From QQUD01 sp039029915 (GTDB taxonomy: Bacteria; Chloroflexota; Anaerolineae; Promineifilales; Promineifilaceae): a DNA stretch of 20,228 nucleotides. A program made the translations under genes and the position numbers. Below the pieces are notes generated by a model that worked only from the letters and a program-made list of their open reading frames with translations, searched no databases and was not told the DNA's origin. Shown here piece by piece: positions 1-6,999 of this stretch. The stretch lies in the NCBI GenBank assembly GCA_039029915.1, contig JBCCFD010000093.1, positions 1-20,228 of the forward strand. The letters are read 5' to 3'. Numbering within the stretch: position 1 is the first letter of the stretch; every line of letters starts with the position of its first letter.

Positions 1-1
1 C

Positions 2-586
2 GCTATGCACACCTTGCATAGCAAAAAACCAGACCTGTTGATTCTTGATCTTATGCTTCCTGACCGTGATGGTTGGGATATTACAAGGAGTATTCGAAGC
101 GATAAGCGATTAGCGACGCTCCCTATAATTATGCTAACCGCCCGAGTTGAGGATAGCGACAAAATTGTTGGTCTGGAGCTAGGGGCTGATGATTATGTCA
201 CAAAACCATTTAATCCGCGTGAGATTGTGGCAAGGGTTAGGGCGTTGCTAAGAAGGCAGCAATTTGACAAAGCCGAACAGATTGACGCTTTGCAGGTCGG
301 TTCGTTACAGCTTAATTTGGGGTCAAGGTCGCTTACGGTGGCTGATAAGTTTGTTGAGGTAACGCCAACTGAATTTAATTTGCTTCAAATTTTTATGGAA
401 AGCCCAGGGCACACATTTGGCCGGGAAGCGTTGTTAGAGAAAGCATTGGGGTATGGCTACGAAGGATTCGGCCGTACACTCGACACGCACATCCGCAACT
501 TACGCAAGAAGATTGAGCCAGACCCCAAAAATCCAACCTATATTCAGACCGTTTACAGTATCGGCTATCGACTGGTGGGAGAATAA
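2..586 (+). CDS. OmpR-family response regulator, 5' end outside the window
   Basis: This is a DNA-binding response regulator that would be phosphorylated by the kinase encoded immediately downstream. The receiver domain lacks its first strands, about 35-40 residues, because the window begins inside the gene; the reading frame is open from base 2 and the ATG at 5 is internal. Counting from that Met, the phospho-acceptor Asp is D15 (in LILDLMLPD), the switch Thr is T45 (MLTAR) and the conserved Lys is K67 (TKPF). A winged-helix DNA-binding domain follows at about residues 98-191, with the TLDTHIRNLRKKIE recognition-helix region and the final GYRLVGE strand. Only 3 nt separate its stop from the kinase start, so the two are cotranscribed. 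The DNA target is not shown directly. The multicopper oxidase downstream suggests a metal or envelope stimulus (inference). Confidence 0.95.
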   Translation, partial: AMHTLHSKKPDLLILDLMLPDRDGWDITRSIRSDKRLATLPIIMLTARVEDSDKIVGLELGADDYVTKPFNPREIVARVRALLRRQQFDKAEQIDALQVGSLQLNLGSRSLTVADKFVEVTPTEFNLLQIFMESPGHTFGREALLEKALGYGYEGFGRTLDTHIRNLRKKIEPDPKNPTYIQTVYSIGYRLVGE

Positions 587-589
587 GGC

Positions 590-1648
590 ATGAATCGACT
601 TTGGATTCGCTTTAGCATCATCATCAGCGGGTTTTCTCTCCTCATCATTCCAATTTGGGTTGGTCTTGATCGACTTGATCCCGTCATCAGTCAGAATGGG
701 TTTGCATTTGACGAGGATATCCGGCTATCTGCGTTGCCAGGGGAATTGGCAGAAACGATGATCATGGTGAGTGTCATCGCCATCATTCTTGGGATTTGGC
801 TTAGTCGTGGCTTAAGTGCTCCCATCGTGGCGCTTTCCAAGGCGGCCAATGAAATTGGAGCAGGTGATTTGCAACAGCGCGTGCCAGTACATCATCATAG
901 TCAGGAGCTTGACGATCTGGCACGATCGTTTAACCGTATGGCGGCCGATTTACAGCATGCTGAAACGCTACGATCTAATTTGCTTGCCGATATTTCTCAT
1001 GAGTTGCGTACTCCGCTGACTGTTTTATCTGGCCAGCTTCATGCGGCGCTCGATAATGTGGTGGCCCTTGATGAAGAAGCACTCGCCAATCTATATGGGC
1101 AAACACAGCATCTCATCCGTTTGGTTGAAGATTTACGATTATTGGCCCAAGCAGAAGCGCACCGATTACCTTTAGAGATTCGCTGGGTTAATTTAGCTGA
1201 TCTATGGTATGAGCTTGCTGCGAATTTCTCTCTGGTTGCTGAAGAAAAGGGGATCCGGTTTGGTATTGAGACAATGGATGGGTTGCCTTCAATTTCGGCT
1301 GATCCGAGCCGCATGCGCCAGATTTTTAGTAATCTGCTTGCGAACGCTATACAACATACGCCAGCAGACGGTGAGGTTATCGTATCAACTGTTATTGAAG
1401 GGGATAAAATTGCGCTTTCTATCCGAGATAGTGGCGCAGGGATTACGGCTGAACAACTTCCGCATCTCTTTGACCGCTTTTACCGCACTGATTCATCACG
1501 CGCGCGTGATTCTGGGGGCAGTGGCTTGGGGCTAGCCATTGTAAAGGCTCTGGTAGAAACACATAATGGGGAGGTTACGGCCGTGTCTGCTGGCCTCAAC
1601 CAAGGGAGCACATTCACCGTAAAGCTACCCATTCAGTCATCAAGATAA
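590..1648 (+). CDS. Two-component sensor histidine kinase (HAMP, HisKA, HATPase_c)
   Basis: Membrane sensor kinase of 352 aa, the partner of the upstream response regulator. Transmembrane segments lie at about residues 8-25 and 55-72, enclosing a short extracytoplasmic loop of about 30 residues. A HAMP linker follows (about 73-125). The HisKA dimerisation domain carries the phospho-accepting His137 in the H-box ISHELRTPL. The ATPase domain shows the N-box (NLLANAIQHT, N248/N252), G1 (DSGAGI, about 280-285), F-box (LFDRFYRTD) and G2 (GGSGLGLAIVKALV, from 309). All catalytic motifs are intact. With so small a sensing loop, the signal may be read at or within the membrane, as in BaeS- or CusS-like kinases, but the ligand cannot be deduced. 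An ACGGCCGT octamer at 1577-1584 encodes Thr-Ala-Val near the C terminus. Confidence 0.95.
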   Translation: MNRLWIRFSIIISGFSLLIIPIWVGLDRLDPVISQNGFAFDEDIRLSALPGELAETMIMVSVIAIILGIWLSRGLSAPIVALSKAANEIGAGDLQQRVPVHHHSQELDDLARSFNRMAADLQHAETLRSNLLADISHELRTPLTVLSGQLHAALDNVVALDEEALANLYGQTQHLIRLVEDLRLLAQAEAHRLPLEIRWVNLADLWYELAANFSLVAEEKGIRFGIETMDGLPSISADPSRMRQIFSNLLANAIQHTPADGEVIVSTVIEGDKIALSIRDSGAGITAEQLPHLFDRFYRTDSSRARDSGGSGLGLAIVKALVETHNGEVTAVSAGLNQGSTFTVKLPIQSSR

Positions 1649-1704
1649 ACTATTCAAAGCAATATTTTTAAGCAATTAGTCTAATTACCTGTTTTCTAGG
1701 CGAG

Positions 1705-1727
1705 CAAGATTTCCTTTGGAAATATTG
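1705..1727. promoter_or_regulatory. Imperfect palindrome upstream of the multicopper oxidase, candidate operator
   Basis: ATTTCC-TTT-GGAAAT (1709-1723) is a perfect 6-bp inverted repeat. It extends, after one mismatched pair, to CAA at 1705-1707 and TTG at 1725-1727. It lies in the 149-bp gap between the kinase stop and the oxidase start, just before a TATACA hexamer (1744-1749) that could be a -10 element. Binding by the upstream response regulator or another copper regulator is an inference. The short stem and absence of a T-tract argue against a terminator. Confidence 0.35.
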
Positions 1728-1785
1728 ATCATTGCCCCTTGCCTATACACAACTTGCTCTCTGGAAACAGAAAGATCAATACATT

Positions 1786-1791
1786 GAAGGA
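1786..1791 (+). promoter_or_regulatory. Ribosome binding site that fixes the multicopper oxidase start
   Basis: GAAGGA lies 6 nt upstream of the ATG at 1798. The reading frame is open further upstream to an ATG at 1732, but that start has no Shine-Dalgarno sequence and would bury the lipoprotein signal peptide behind 22 extra residues. Confidence 0.75.
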
Positions 1792-1797
1792 ATAAAA

Positions 1798-3273
1798 ATG
1801 AAACGAACTATCATAATTGTAACCCTAATAATAATTTTTCTATCGGCTTGTGGGACAAACAATCGGACTCAAAGTAACCCACAAGGCCCACAAAATCCGC
1901 TACAAATCCCTGAGTTGTTGGATAGTCGCGACTCACCAGAAATGACACTTGTTATGCAAAATGGGTCGCATGAGTTTTTTGCTGGAATTCCAAGCGATAC
2001 TCAGGGGTTTAATGGAGATTATCTTGGCCCAACAATTCGACTCTATAAAGACACGGATGCCACTATTACCTTTACAAACAACATTGGCGAACCAACCACC
2101 ATACATGGACACGGGCTACACGTCAATGGAGAGATTGATGGTGGCCCTCAATCGGTCATTCAGCCAGGAGAGAGTTGGCAAATCACGATACCGGTTCGGC
2201 AAGAGGCCGGAATGAGTTGGTATCATCCTCATTTGATGGGAAAAACGGCTCATCATGTTCATGCAGGGCTGGCCGGAATCTATCTCATCGAAGATGAAAA
2301 TTCACAGGCACTTGACCTGCCCAAAGCGTATGGTGTAAATGACATACCTATAATTGTTCAAGACCGATCATTTACTGATGGAAAAATGAACCATTATGCA
2401 GTGAATGAGCAACAATTGGAGAATGGCCTTCGTGAGAATACGTTGGTGGTAAATGGCACACTCAATGCGTATCATAATGTGCCCCAAGGGTGGGTTCGCT
2501 TGCGGCTTCTTAATGGCTCAAATGCCCGTTTTTATCGTTTTTCCTTCAGCAATAATCAGCCATTTTTCAAAATTGCAACAGAAGGGGGGTTTTTGAACCA
2601 GCCGATCTCATTAGATTCTATTGATATGGCCCCAGGTGAGCGAAATGAAATCATGATCGACCTGTCTGATGGTGCGAATGCAACATTGATCGCAGATTTA
2701 TTACCCACAGACCCCGGTGAAAATGGCCTTTTTGCGGGCAACATACCGCAAGCAAATATTGTTGAGTTGCGTGTTGACCCAATGATGCCAGTGTCTGGGA
2801 CGTTACCTAACTCGCTCAATAACATTGCTTATTTTAACCGAGAAGAAGCCACCCAAATCCGAAACTTTTCTCTGGAGATGGATGGGAATGAAGGTAATAA
2901 TGCTGACGAAGCAGATAACATGATGGGCAATATGAATTTGTATTCTATTAATGGGCAATCGATGAATATGAGCTTTATCAATCAACGGGTCAAAAAAGGT
3001 GAGGTAGAAATATGGCGAATAACGGGTGAGCAGATGCCGCATCCATTTCATATGCACGGGGTTTCTTTTCAAATATTAACGCACAATGGGGAACCTCCGG
3101 CTGAAGCAGATCGGGGCTGGAAGGACACGGTTGTTGTTGGGGATGGGATTACCGAAATCATTTTACGATTTGATTATGAAGCGACTGAGTCATTTCCATA
3201 CATGTTTCATTGTCATATATTGGAGCATGAGGATGCTGGCATGATGGGACAATTTACTGTTGAAGGACAATAG
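1798..3273 (+). CDS. CueO-like multicopper oxidase, lipoprotein
   Basis: Extracytoplasmic multicopper oxidase of 491 aa, expected to couple one-electron oxidation of Cu(I) or a phenolic substrate to reduction of O2 to water. The N terminus is a lipoprotein signal (MKRT, a hydrophobic stretch, then LSAC with Cys18), so the mature enzyme is probably anchored by lipid. All four copper-ligand motifs are present: HGH (H103, H105), WYHPHLMG (H143, H145), HPFHMHG (H415, H418, H420) and HCHILEHEDAGMM (H471, C472, H473, H477, axial M482). The HGLHVNGEIDGGPQ and GKTAHHVHAGLAG contexts resemble E. coli CueO. A small Met-rich stretch at about 375-391 recalls CueO's methionine-rich insert, though it is much shorter. 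The first motif reads HGHG where CueO has HWHG. There is no twin-arginine signal. A two-component system lies upstream, so copper detoxification is the leading inference; a laccase-like role is the alternative. Confidence 0.92.
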   Translation: MKRTIIIVTLIIIFLSACGTNNRTQSNPQGPQNPLQIPELLDSRDSPEMTLVMQNGSHEFFAGIPSDTQGFNGDYLGPTIRLYKDTDATITFTNNIGEPTTIHGHGLHVNGEIDGGPQSVIQPGESWQITIPVRQEAGMSWYHPHLMGKTAHHVHAGLAGIYLIEDENSQALDLPKAYGVNDIPIIVQDRSFTDGKMNHYAVNEQQLENGLRENTLVVNGTLNAYHNVPQGWVRLRLLNGSNARFYRFSFSNNQPFFKIATEGGFLNQPISLDSIDMAPGERNEIMIDLSDGANATLIADLLPTDPGENGLFAGNIPQANIVELRVDPMMPVSGTLPNSLNNIAYFNREEATQIRNFSLEMDGNEGNNADEADNMMGNMNLYSINGQSMNMSFINQRVKKGEVEIWRITGEQMPHPFHMHGVSFQILTHNGEPPAEADRGWKDTVVVGDGITEIILRFDYEATESFPYMFHCHILEHEDAGMMGQFTVEGQ

Positions 3274-3312
3274 ATTCAATCATTAAGCTATAAAAGAAAT
3301 TTAGTTTTCCTG

Positions 3313-3361
3313 TTGTTTGGAAAGATAAGTTGCGATATAAAGCCAATATCTGATACAGATA
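3313..3361 (+). promoter_or_regulatory. Candidate promoter with a 15-bp palindrome ahead of the LAL regulator
   Basis: TTGTTT (3313-3318) and TATAAA (3336-3341) are separated by 17 nt and could be -35 and -10 elements. The predicted transcription start falls at the edge of a perfect inverted repeat, TATCTG-ATA-CAGATA (3347-3361), which sits 41 bp before the GTG start codon. Such a site could serve autoregulation or another repressor. Both the promoter assignment and the function are inferred. Confidence 0.35.
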
Positions 3362-3401
3362 GTAACAGGCTCACTGCTTACCCACGCCATAAAGGACCAT
3401 C

Positions 3402-6029
3402 GTGAGAAACGATAAACAGCCCCTTCTATATACAAAATTCTATCGCCCCCGCCGCCGGGCTATGTGCGTGGTGCGCCCCCGTTTGCGTATGGTGCTAGAT
3501 TACGGGCTAGATCACGGCTGGATTCTTGTTGTTGCTGCAGCAGGGATGGGTAAGACGACCCTTATTGTAGACTGGACAGAAACCCATCTGGCGCACACGA
3601 GCTGGCTCTCACTCGACCGCGCCGATAATGATCCGACGCGCTTTTTTGCCTATCTCTTCACCGCAATAAAACAGCACGCACCGCAGGTGATCGAAGAAAT
3701 CTCTTCGCTGCTGCAAGTTGCTTTTCGGGAATCATACGATGAGGTGGTTGATGCATTGCTAAATGCGCTGGTACAGTCAGGTGAGCAACTCATCGTTGTT
3801 TTAGACGACTATCACCACATTGAGAACAAACAGATTCACGACGCGATGACACGTTTGCTGTCACACTGCCCACCCTTTATTACCTTTGTATTGATAACCC
3901 GTGCAGACCCACCGCTACCCCTGGCGCGGATGCGCGTTAGTGGTGATGTGACTGAAGTGCGCGCTGACGCGCTTGCCTTTACCGTTGAAGAGACAACACG
4001 CTTTTTCAACGAGTCATTCGGATTAGGGTTGACGAACAAGCAAGTTGAAGCCCTCAGCACCCGCACCGAAGGCTGGAGCGCTGGCTTACAAATGGCCGCC
4101 TTGGCGATGCAGTCGTCGGCTAAAAGTCACGCCAACTTTATCGACAACTTCACTGGCAGCCACCGGCACGTGCTTGATTATCTAATGGAAGAGGTGCTGC
4201 GCAGCCAGCCCGATGCGGTGCGCGAATTTATGATGCAGACCTCACCGCTACAACAGTTTAGTGTGGCCTTGTGCAATGCCGTGTTGAATGATGATGACGC
4301 CAAAAACGCGGCGGTCATGCTTGACTATCTAGAGACCCATAACCTCTTTCTCATTCCGCTGGATGATTCACGGCAGTGGTATCGTTATCATCATCTTTTT
4401 GCTGATCTGCTGCGCAGCGAGCTTGAGAAGCAGCAGCCTGCAAAAGTCACGCAGGTTCAACGGGATGCCGCCGCATGGTATGAGGCTCAAGGAGATATTG
4501 AGCAGGCAATCAATTACGCCTCGAATGCTGCCTCATTTGAGCAGGCGGCTATGCTGATGCAGCAATATCTTGCCACCACATCTTACTGGCAGGTCTCGCT
4601 TCACACCTGGCGGCTCTGGTACCGTCGCCTCCCCACAGATTTCTTTCGTGCGCACGCACATCTTGGTTTTCTCTTTGGGAATTCGCTGCTCATTGGTGGC
4701 TTTGTCGACGATGCGCTTGCCATCTTACGCCAGCTCGATCCAGCCCAGCTTGCACTCGATAGCCAGCTTATGTATGAGTTTGTGAACGTTCATGAACGGC
4801 ACAACGCACAGAGCTACGCCGCACTAGCAGAGACCGTAGATTTGCAAACGCTCGATCCATTTGGATACGTGATGTTTGCCTCTATCAAAAGCGCTATGGG
4901 TGATTTTCTGGGCGCATGTCAGGTTATAGAGACCGCCTATGAAATGGCTCAACAGGCAAACAACCCAATCGGTATTGTGGCGCTGGGGCCACATCGCTGT
5001 CGCCTCTATGCCGAGGTTGGCCGATTGCAAGAAGCCCGAAACTTAGGAGAAATGCTGCTTAAACAGCTGCAAGCCATGCCACCAGGCCCGACTGATATGT
5101 CAGGCTTTGTCTATATGGCGCTTGGTCGAGCGCTGCTGGGCCAAAATCACCTGCAGGAAGCAGAAGATATTCTGCGTAAAGGGTTGTTAAATGCTGAAAA
5201 GAGCGGCTTTTTGATGAATGTTTTGGCAAGCGAAACGATGTTGCTGGCCCAGACGCGCATGGCTCAGGGAGATGAGGAAGGGGCACGGGCTGAGGCAGCA
5301 CGGGCTGTGGCGCTTTCGCGTCGTCACGAACTGCGCGGTGAGAGCGAATGGCGCGAAGCCTATCGCATACAAATATTGTTGCGCCAAGGGGATTTGGCTG
5401 CGGCAACGAAATGGTTGCAAGAGCGACCCACGCTGCCTCACCCACGCTTTTGTCCACCGAACATTCAACGTCTGGTAGAGGCGCAAATCTATGTAGCACA
5501 AAACCACCACGGTCGCGCCATTAGCTTGCTAACCGAACTCACCAACGAGCCGCAAAATCGTCATACGGTTGATGTGTGGGTGCTGCTGGCACTGGCGCGT
5601 CAGCTGGCAGGCGATGGTCAACATGCGTTTATTGCGTTGACAACAGCTATCAATATGGCTGAGCCAAACATGAATCTGCGTACCTTCCTCGATCAAGCTG
5701 ACCTGCATGCCAAATCGCTGGTGCGCTTGTTAACTCGATACAATGAAGAGAAACCTAACAGCCCCTTTGTACAGAAGCTGCTCTCTCTCCTGCCCGCCAA
5801 CGAGGAAGACGCGGCGGAGCAATCAAACATACTCGAACCGCTAAGCGAGCGAGAATTAGATGTTCTTAACCTCATCGTGGCTGGACACACCAACAAAGAG
5901 ATTGCCGAAGAGCTGGTTCTCGCCATCAATACGGTTAAATGGTATATCAAAGTCATCTATAGCAAGCTCCACGTCAAATCGCGTGCCCAAGCCATCGCCC
6001 GCGCCCACGAGCTAAAGCTAACAAGATAA
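3402..6029 (+). CDS. MalT-type (LAL) LuxR-family transcriptional regulator
   Basis: Large ATP-binding signal-transducing activator of 875 aa, close to the usual size of the LAL/MalT family. The N-terminal STAND-type NTPase has a Walker A motif AAAGMGKTT (about 45-53, Lys51) and a Walker B motif LIVVLDD (130-136). A long alpha-helical, TPR-like region (roughly 380-790) presumably binds the inducer or holds the protein inactive. The C terminus (811-875) is a LuxR helix-turn-helix with LSERELDVLNLIVAGHTNKEIA and INTVKWYIKVIYSKLHVKSR. Translation starts at GTG; AAAGGA at 3391-3396 is well placed for it. The gene stands alone, between the oxidase and the globin on the same strand. Its codons look more GC-rich than those of the oxidase upstream. 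The inducer and target genes are unknown; neighbouring genes are candidates only by position. Confidence 0.94.
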   Translation: MRNDKQPLLYTKFYRPRRRAMCVVRPRLRMVLDYGLDHGWILVVAAAGMGKTTLIVDWTETHLAHTSWLSLDRADNDPTRFFAYLFTAIKQHAPQVIEEISSLLQVAFRESYDEVVDALLNALVQSGEQLIVVLDDYHHIENKQIHDAMTRLLSHCPPFITFVLITRADPPLPLARMRVSGDVTEVRADALAFTVEETTRFFNESFGLGLTNKQVEALSTRTEGWSAGLQMAALAMQSSAKSHANFIDNFTGSHRHVLDYLMEEVLRSQPDAVREFMMQTSPLQQFSVALCNAVLNDDDAKNAAVMLDYLETHNLFLIPLDDSRQWYRYHHLFADLLRSELEKQQPAKVTQVQRDAAAWYEAQGDIEQAINYASNAASFEQAAMLMQQYLATTSYWQVSLHTWRLWYRRLPTDFFRAHAHLGFLFGNSLLIGGFVDDALAILRQLDPAQLALDSQLMYEFVNVHERHNAQSYAALAETVDLQTLDPFGYVMFASIKSAMGDFLGACQVIETAYEMAQQANNPIGIVALGPHRCRLYAEVGRLQEARNLGEMLLKQLQAMPPGPTDMSGFVYMALGRALLGQNHLQEAEDILRKGLLNAEKSGFLMNVLASETMLLAQTRMAQGDEEGARAEAARAVALSRRHELRGESEWREAYRIQILLRQGDLAAATKWLQERPTLPHPRFCPPNIQRLVEAQIYVAQNHHGRAISLLTELTNEPQNRHTVDVWVLLALARQLAGDGQHAFIALTTAINMAEPNMNLRTFLDQADLHAKSLVRLLTRYNEEKPNSPFVQKLLSLLPANEEDAAEQSNILEPLSERELDVLNLIVAGHTNKEIAEELVLAINTVKWYIKVIYSKLHVKSRAQAIARAHELKLTR

Positions 6030-6085
6030 TTGGTTATGCGTGTCACCCATTCCCAGAAATATATAGCTAAGTATTGAGTAAAATT

Positions 6086-6135
6086 TCCCTCTCCCTTTTC
6101 CACCCTTTTGGGTGAACGTCCCCCCTCTTTCTTTC
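6086..6135. repeat. Pyrimidine-rich hairpin element, copy 1
   Basis: A C/T-rich tract is interrupted by a small hairpin: CACCC (6101-6105), loop TTTT, GGGTG (6110-6114), followed by AA and a second C-rich tract. The segment TTTCCACCC...GGGTGAA recurs at 6834-6853 with a different loop (CTCT). It lies in the 167-bp gap upstream of the globin gene. It could be a mobile intergenic repeat, a regulator site or a weak transcript hairpin; the sequence does not decide among these. Confidence 0.6.
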
Positions 6136-6180
6136 GCTACACTCTACCGTATCAGGGTTGATTGACAATCCAATATCCAC

Positions 6181-6185
6181 AGGAG
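6181..6185 (+). promoter_or_regulatory. Ribosome binding site for the globin gene
   Basis: AGGAG is followed 11 nt later by the ATG at 6197. The spacing is slightly long. An in-frame TTG at 6158 would put this site inside the coding region, so the ATG is preferred. Confidence 0.6.
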
Positions 6186-6196
6186 AACCAACTATC

Positions 6197-6634
6197 ATGA
6201 GTGTAGCAACTGAACAAAAACGGCTTGTTCAACAGAGCTTTTCACAGATTGTTCCGATATCTGAACAAGCAGCACAATTATTTTACGATCGCCTTTTCCA
6301 GCTTGATCCTCACTTGCGTCCACTTTTTACATCCGACATGAATAATCAGCGGAAAAAGCTGATGCAGACGCTTGCGCTTGCAGTTTCGGGTTTGGACAAT
6401 CTCAGCGGTTTGATTCCGGTATTACAGCGATTGGCGGTGCGCCACGTCGGTTATGGTGTGCGAAACGAACATTATGCCATCGTTGGCGATGCCCTGCTCT
6501 GGACGCTCGAGCAGGGGCTGGGGGATGCCTTTACTGATGACGTGCGGGCAGCGTGGGCTGAAGTACATCGTCTTATTTCGACGGTAATGCTTGAGGCGGC
6601 TACGAGCGTCCAGAGCGCAATGAATTCAGTCTGA
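6197..6634 (+). CDS. Single-domain bacterial haemoglobin (Vitreoscilla-globin type)
   Basis: Cytoplasmic haem protein of 145 aa, the size of single-domain VHb-type globins (VHb is 146 aa); no flavin reductase domain follows. Alignment by eye with VHb is continuous. Tyr30 matches B10 (QLFYDRLF), Phe44 matches CD1 (RPLF), Gln51 matches E7, and His83 matches the proximal F8 His (LAVRHVGYGV). Tyr93 (EHYAIVG) matches VHb Tyr95 of the proximal hydrogen-bond network, and Glu133 is a candidate for its acidic partner. Family knowledge suggests O2 binding, NO detoxification or delivery of O2 to respiration; which applies here cannot be told. The ATG at 6197 is chosen over the TTG at 6158 because VHb-like homology begins there and AGGAG precedes it. 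It is a single-gene unit between two pyrimidine-rich hairpin elements and ends before a strong terminator. Confidence 0.92.
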   Translation: MSVATEQKRLVQQSFSQIVPISEQAAQLFYDRLFQLDPHLRPLFTSDMNNQRKKLMQTLALAVSGLDNLSGLIPVLQRLAVRHVGYGVRNEHYAIVGDALLWTLEQGLGDAFTDDVRAAWAEVHRLISTVMLEAATSVQSAMNSV

Positions 6635-6727
6635 TCTTAGCGTCTATCCAAAAAGCGGGTGAAAAAGCCAGAGGCAATTTTAGCTTGCCATGCATTGATG
6701 CAGGGTAGGATTAACGATATTCAAGTG

Positions 6728-6774
6728 AAAAAGGGCGGAATCTGTAGGCAATGCGACAGATTCCGCCCTTTTTT
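6728..6774 (+). terminator. Intrinsic terminator after the globin gene
   Basis: An 18-bp perfect stem pairs 6728-6745 with 6756-6773 around a 10-nt loop. The core arms are AAGGGCGGAATCTGT and its exact complement. The descending arm runs into TTTTTT. The A-tract on the other side would also allow termination of transcripts from the opposite strand. Confidence 0.93.
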
Positions 6775-6821
6775 CTGCTTTTAACATTCTTCACACGCAC
6801 AATTTATCATTAACACTTAAA

Positions 6822-6875
6822 TCCCCTCCCCCCTTTCCACCCCTCTGGGTGAATCCCTCCCCCCCCTATTCTCAT
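6822..6875. repeat. Pyrimidine-rich hairpin element, copy 2
   Basis: This is the same arrangement as at 6086-6135: a C/T tract, TTTCCACCC, a 4-nt loop (CTCT), GGGTGAA and a second run of C. The stem CACCC (6838-6842) with GGGTG (6847-6851) is conserved between copies while the loop and the tract lengths differ. It lies upstream of the secreted hydrolase and downstream of the globin terminator. Confidence 0.6.
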
Positions 6876-6999
6876 TACAATTTTGCACGTCAATCAGCTT
6901 TACGACGCATCATTATTTCTGAACACGTTTAGAAATTGACAGATGTGTTCGTGACACTGGAATAAAACCAATTGCACCACTTATCAAAGGAAAGAAATT

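Larger units (their letters stand above)
6635..6999. other. 365-bp intergenic region, globin to serine hydrolase
   Basis: No convincing coding sequence is seen. The region holds the globin terminator (6728-6774), the second pyrimidine-rich hairpin element (6822-6875) and a consensus TTGACA (6936-6941). A -10 element at the expected distance from that hexamer is poor (GGAATAA around 6959-6965). AAAGGAAAG ends a few bases before the ATG at 7000. Confidence 0.7.

Noticed and set aside
5059..5499. Minus-strand open frame of 146 codons inside the LAL regulator
   Set aside because: It is fully contained in a convincing gene on the other strand, has no family motifs and no RBS.
6086..6875. The two C/T-rich hairpins considered as a CRISPR remnant
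   Set aside because: There are only two units, about 736 bp apart with a gene between them, no regular spacers and no cas genes.
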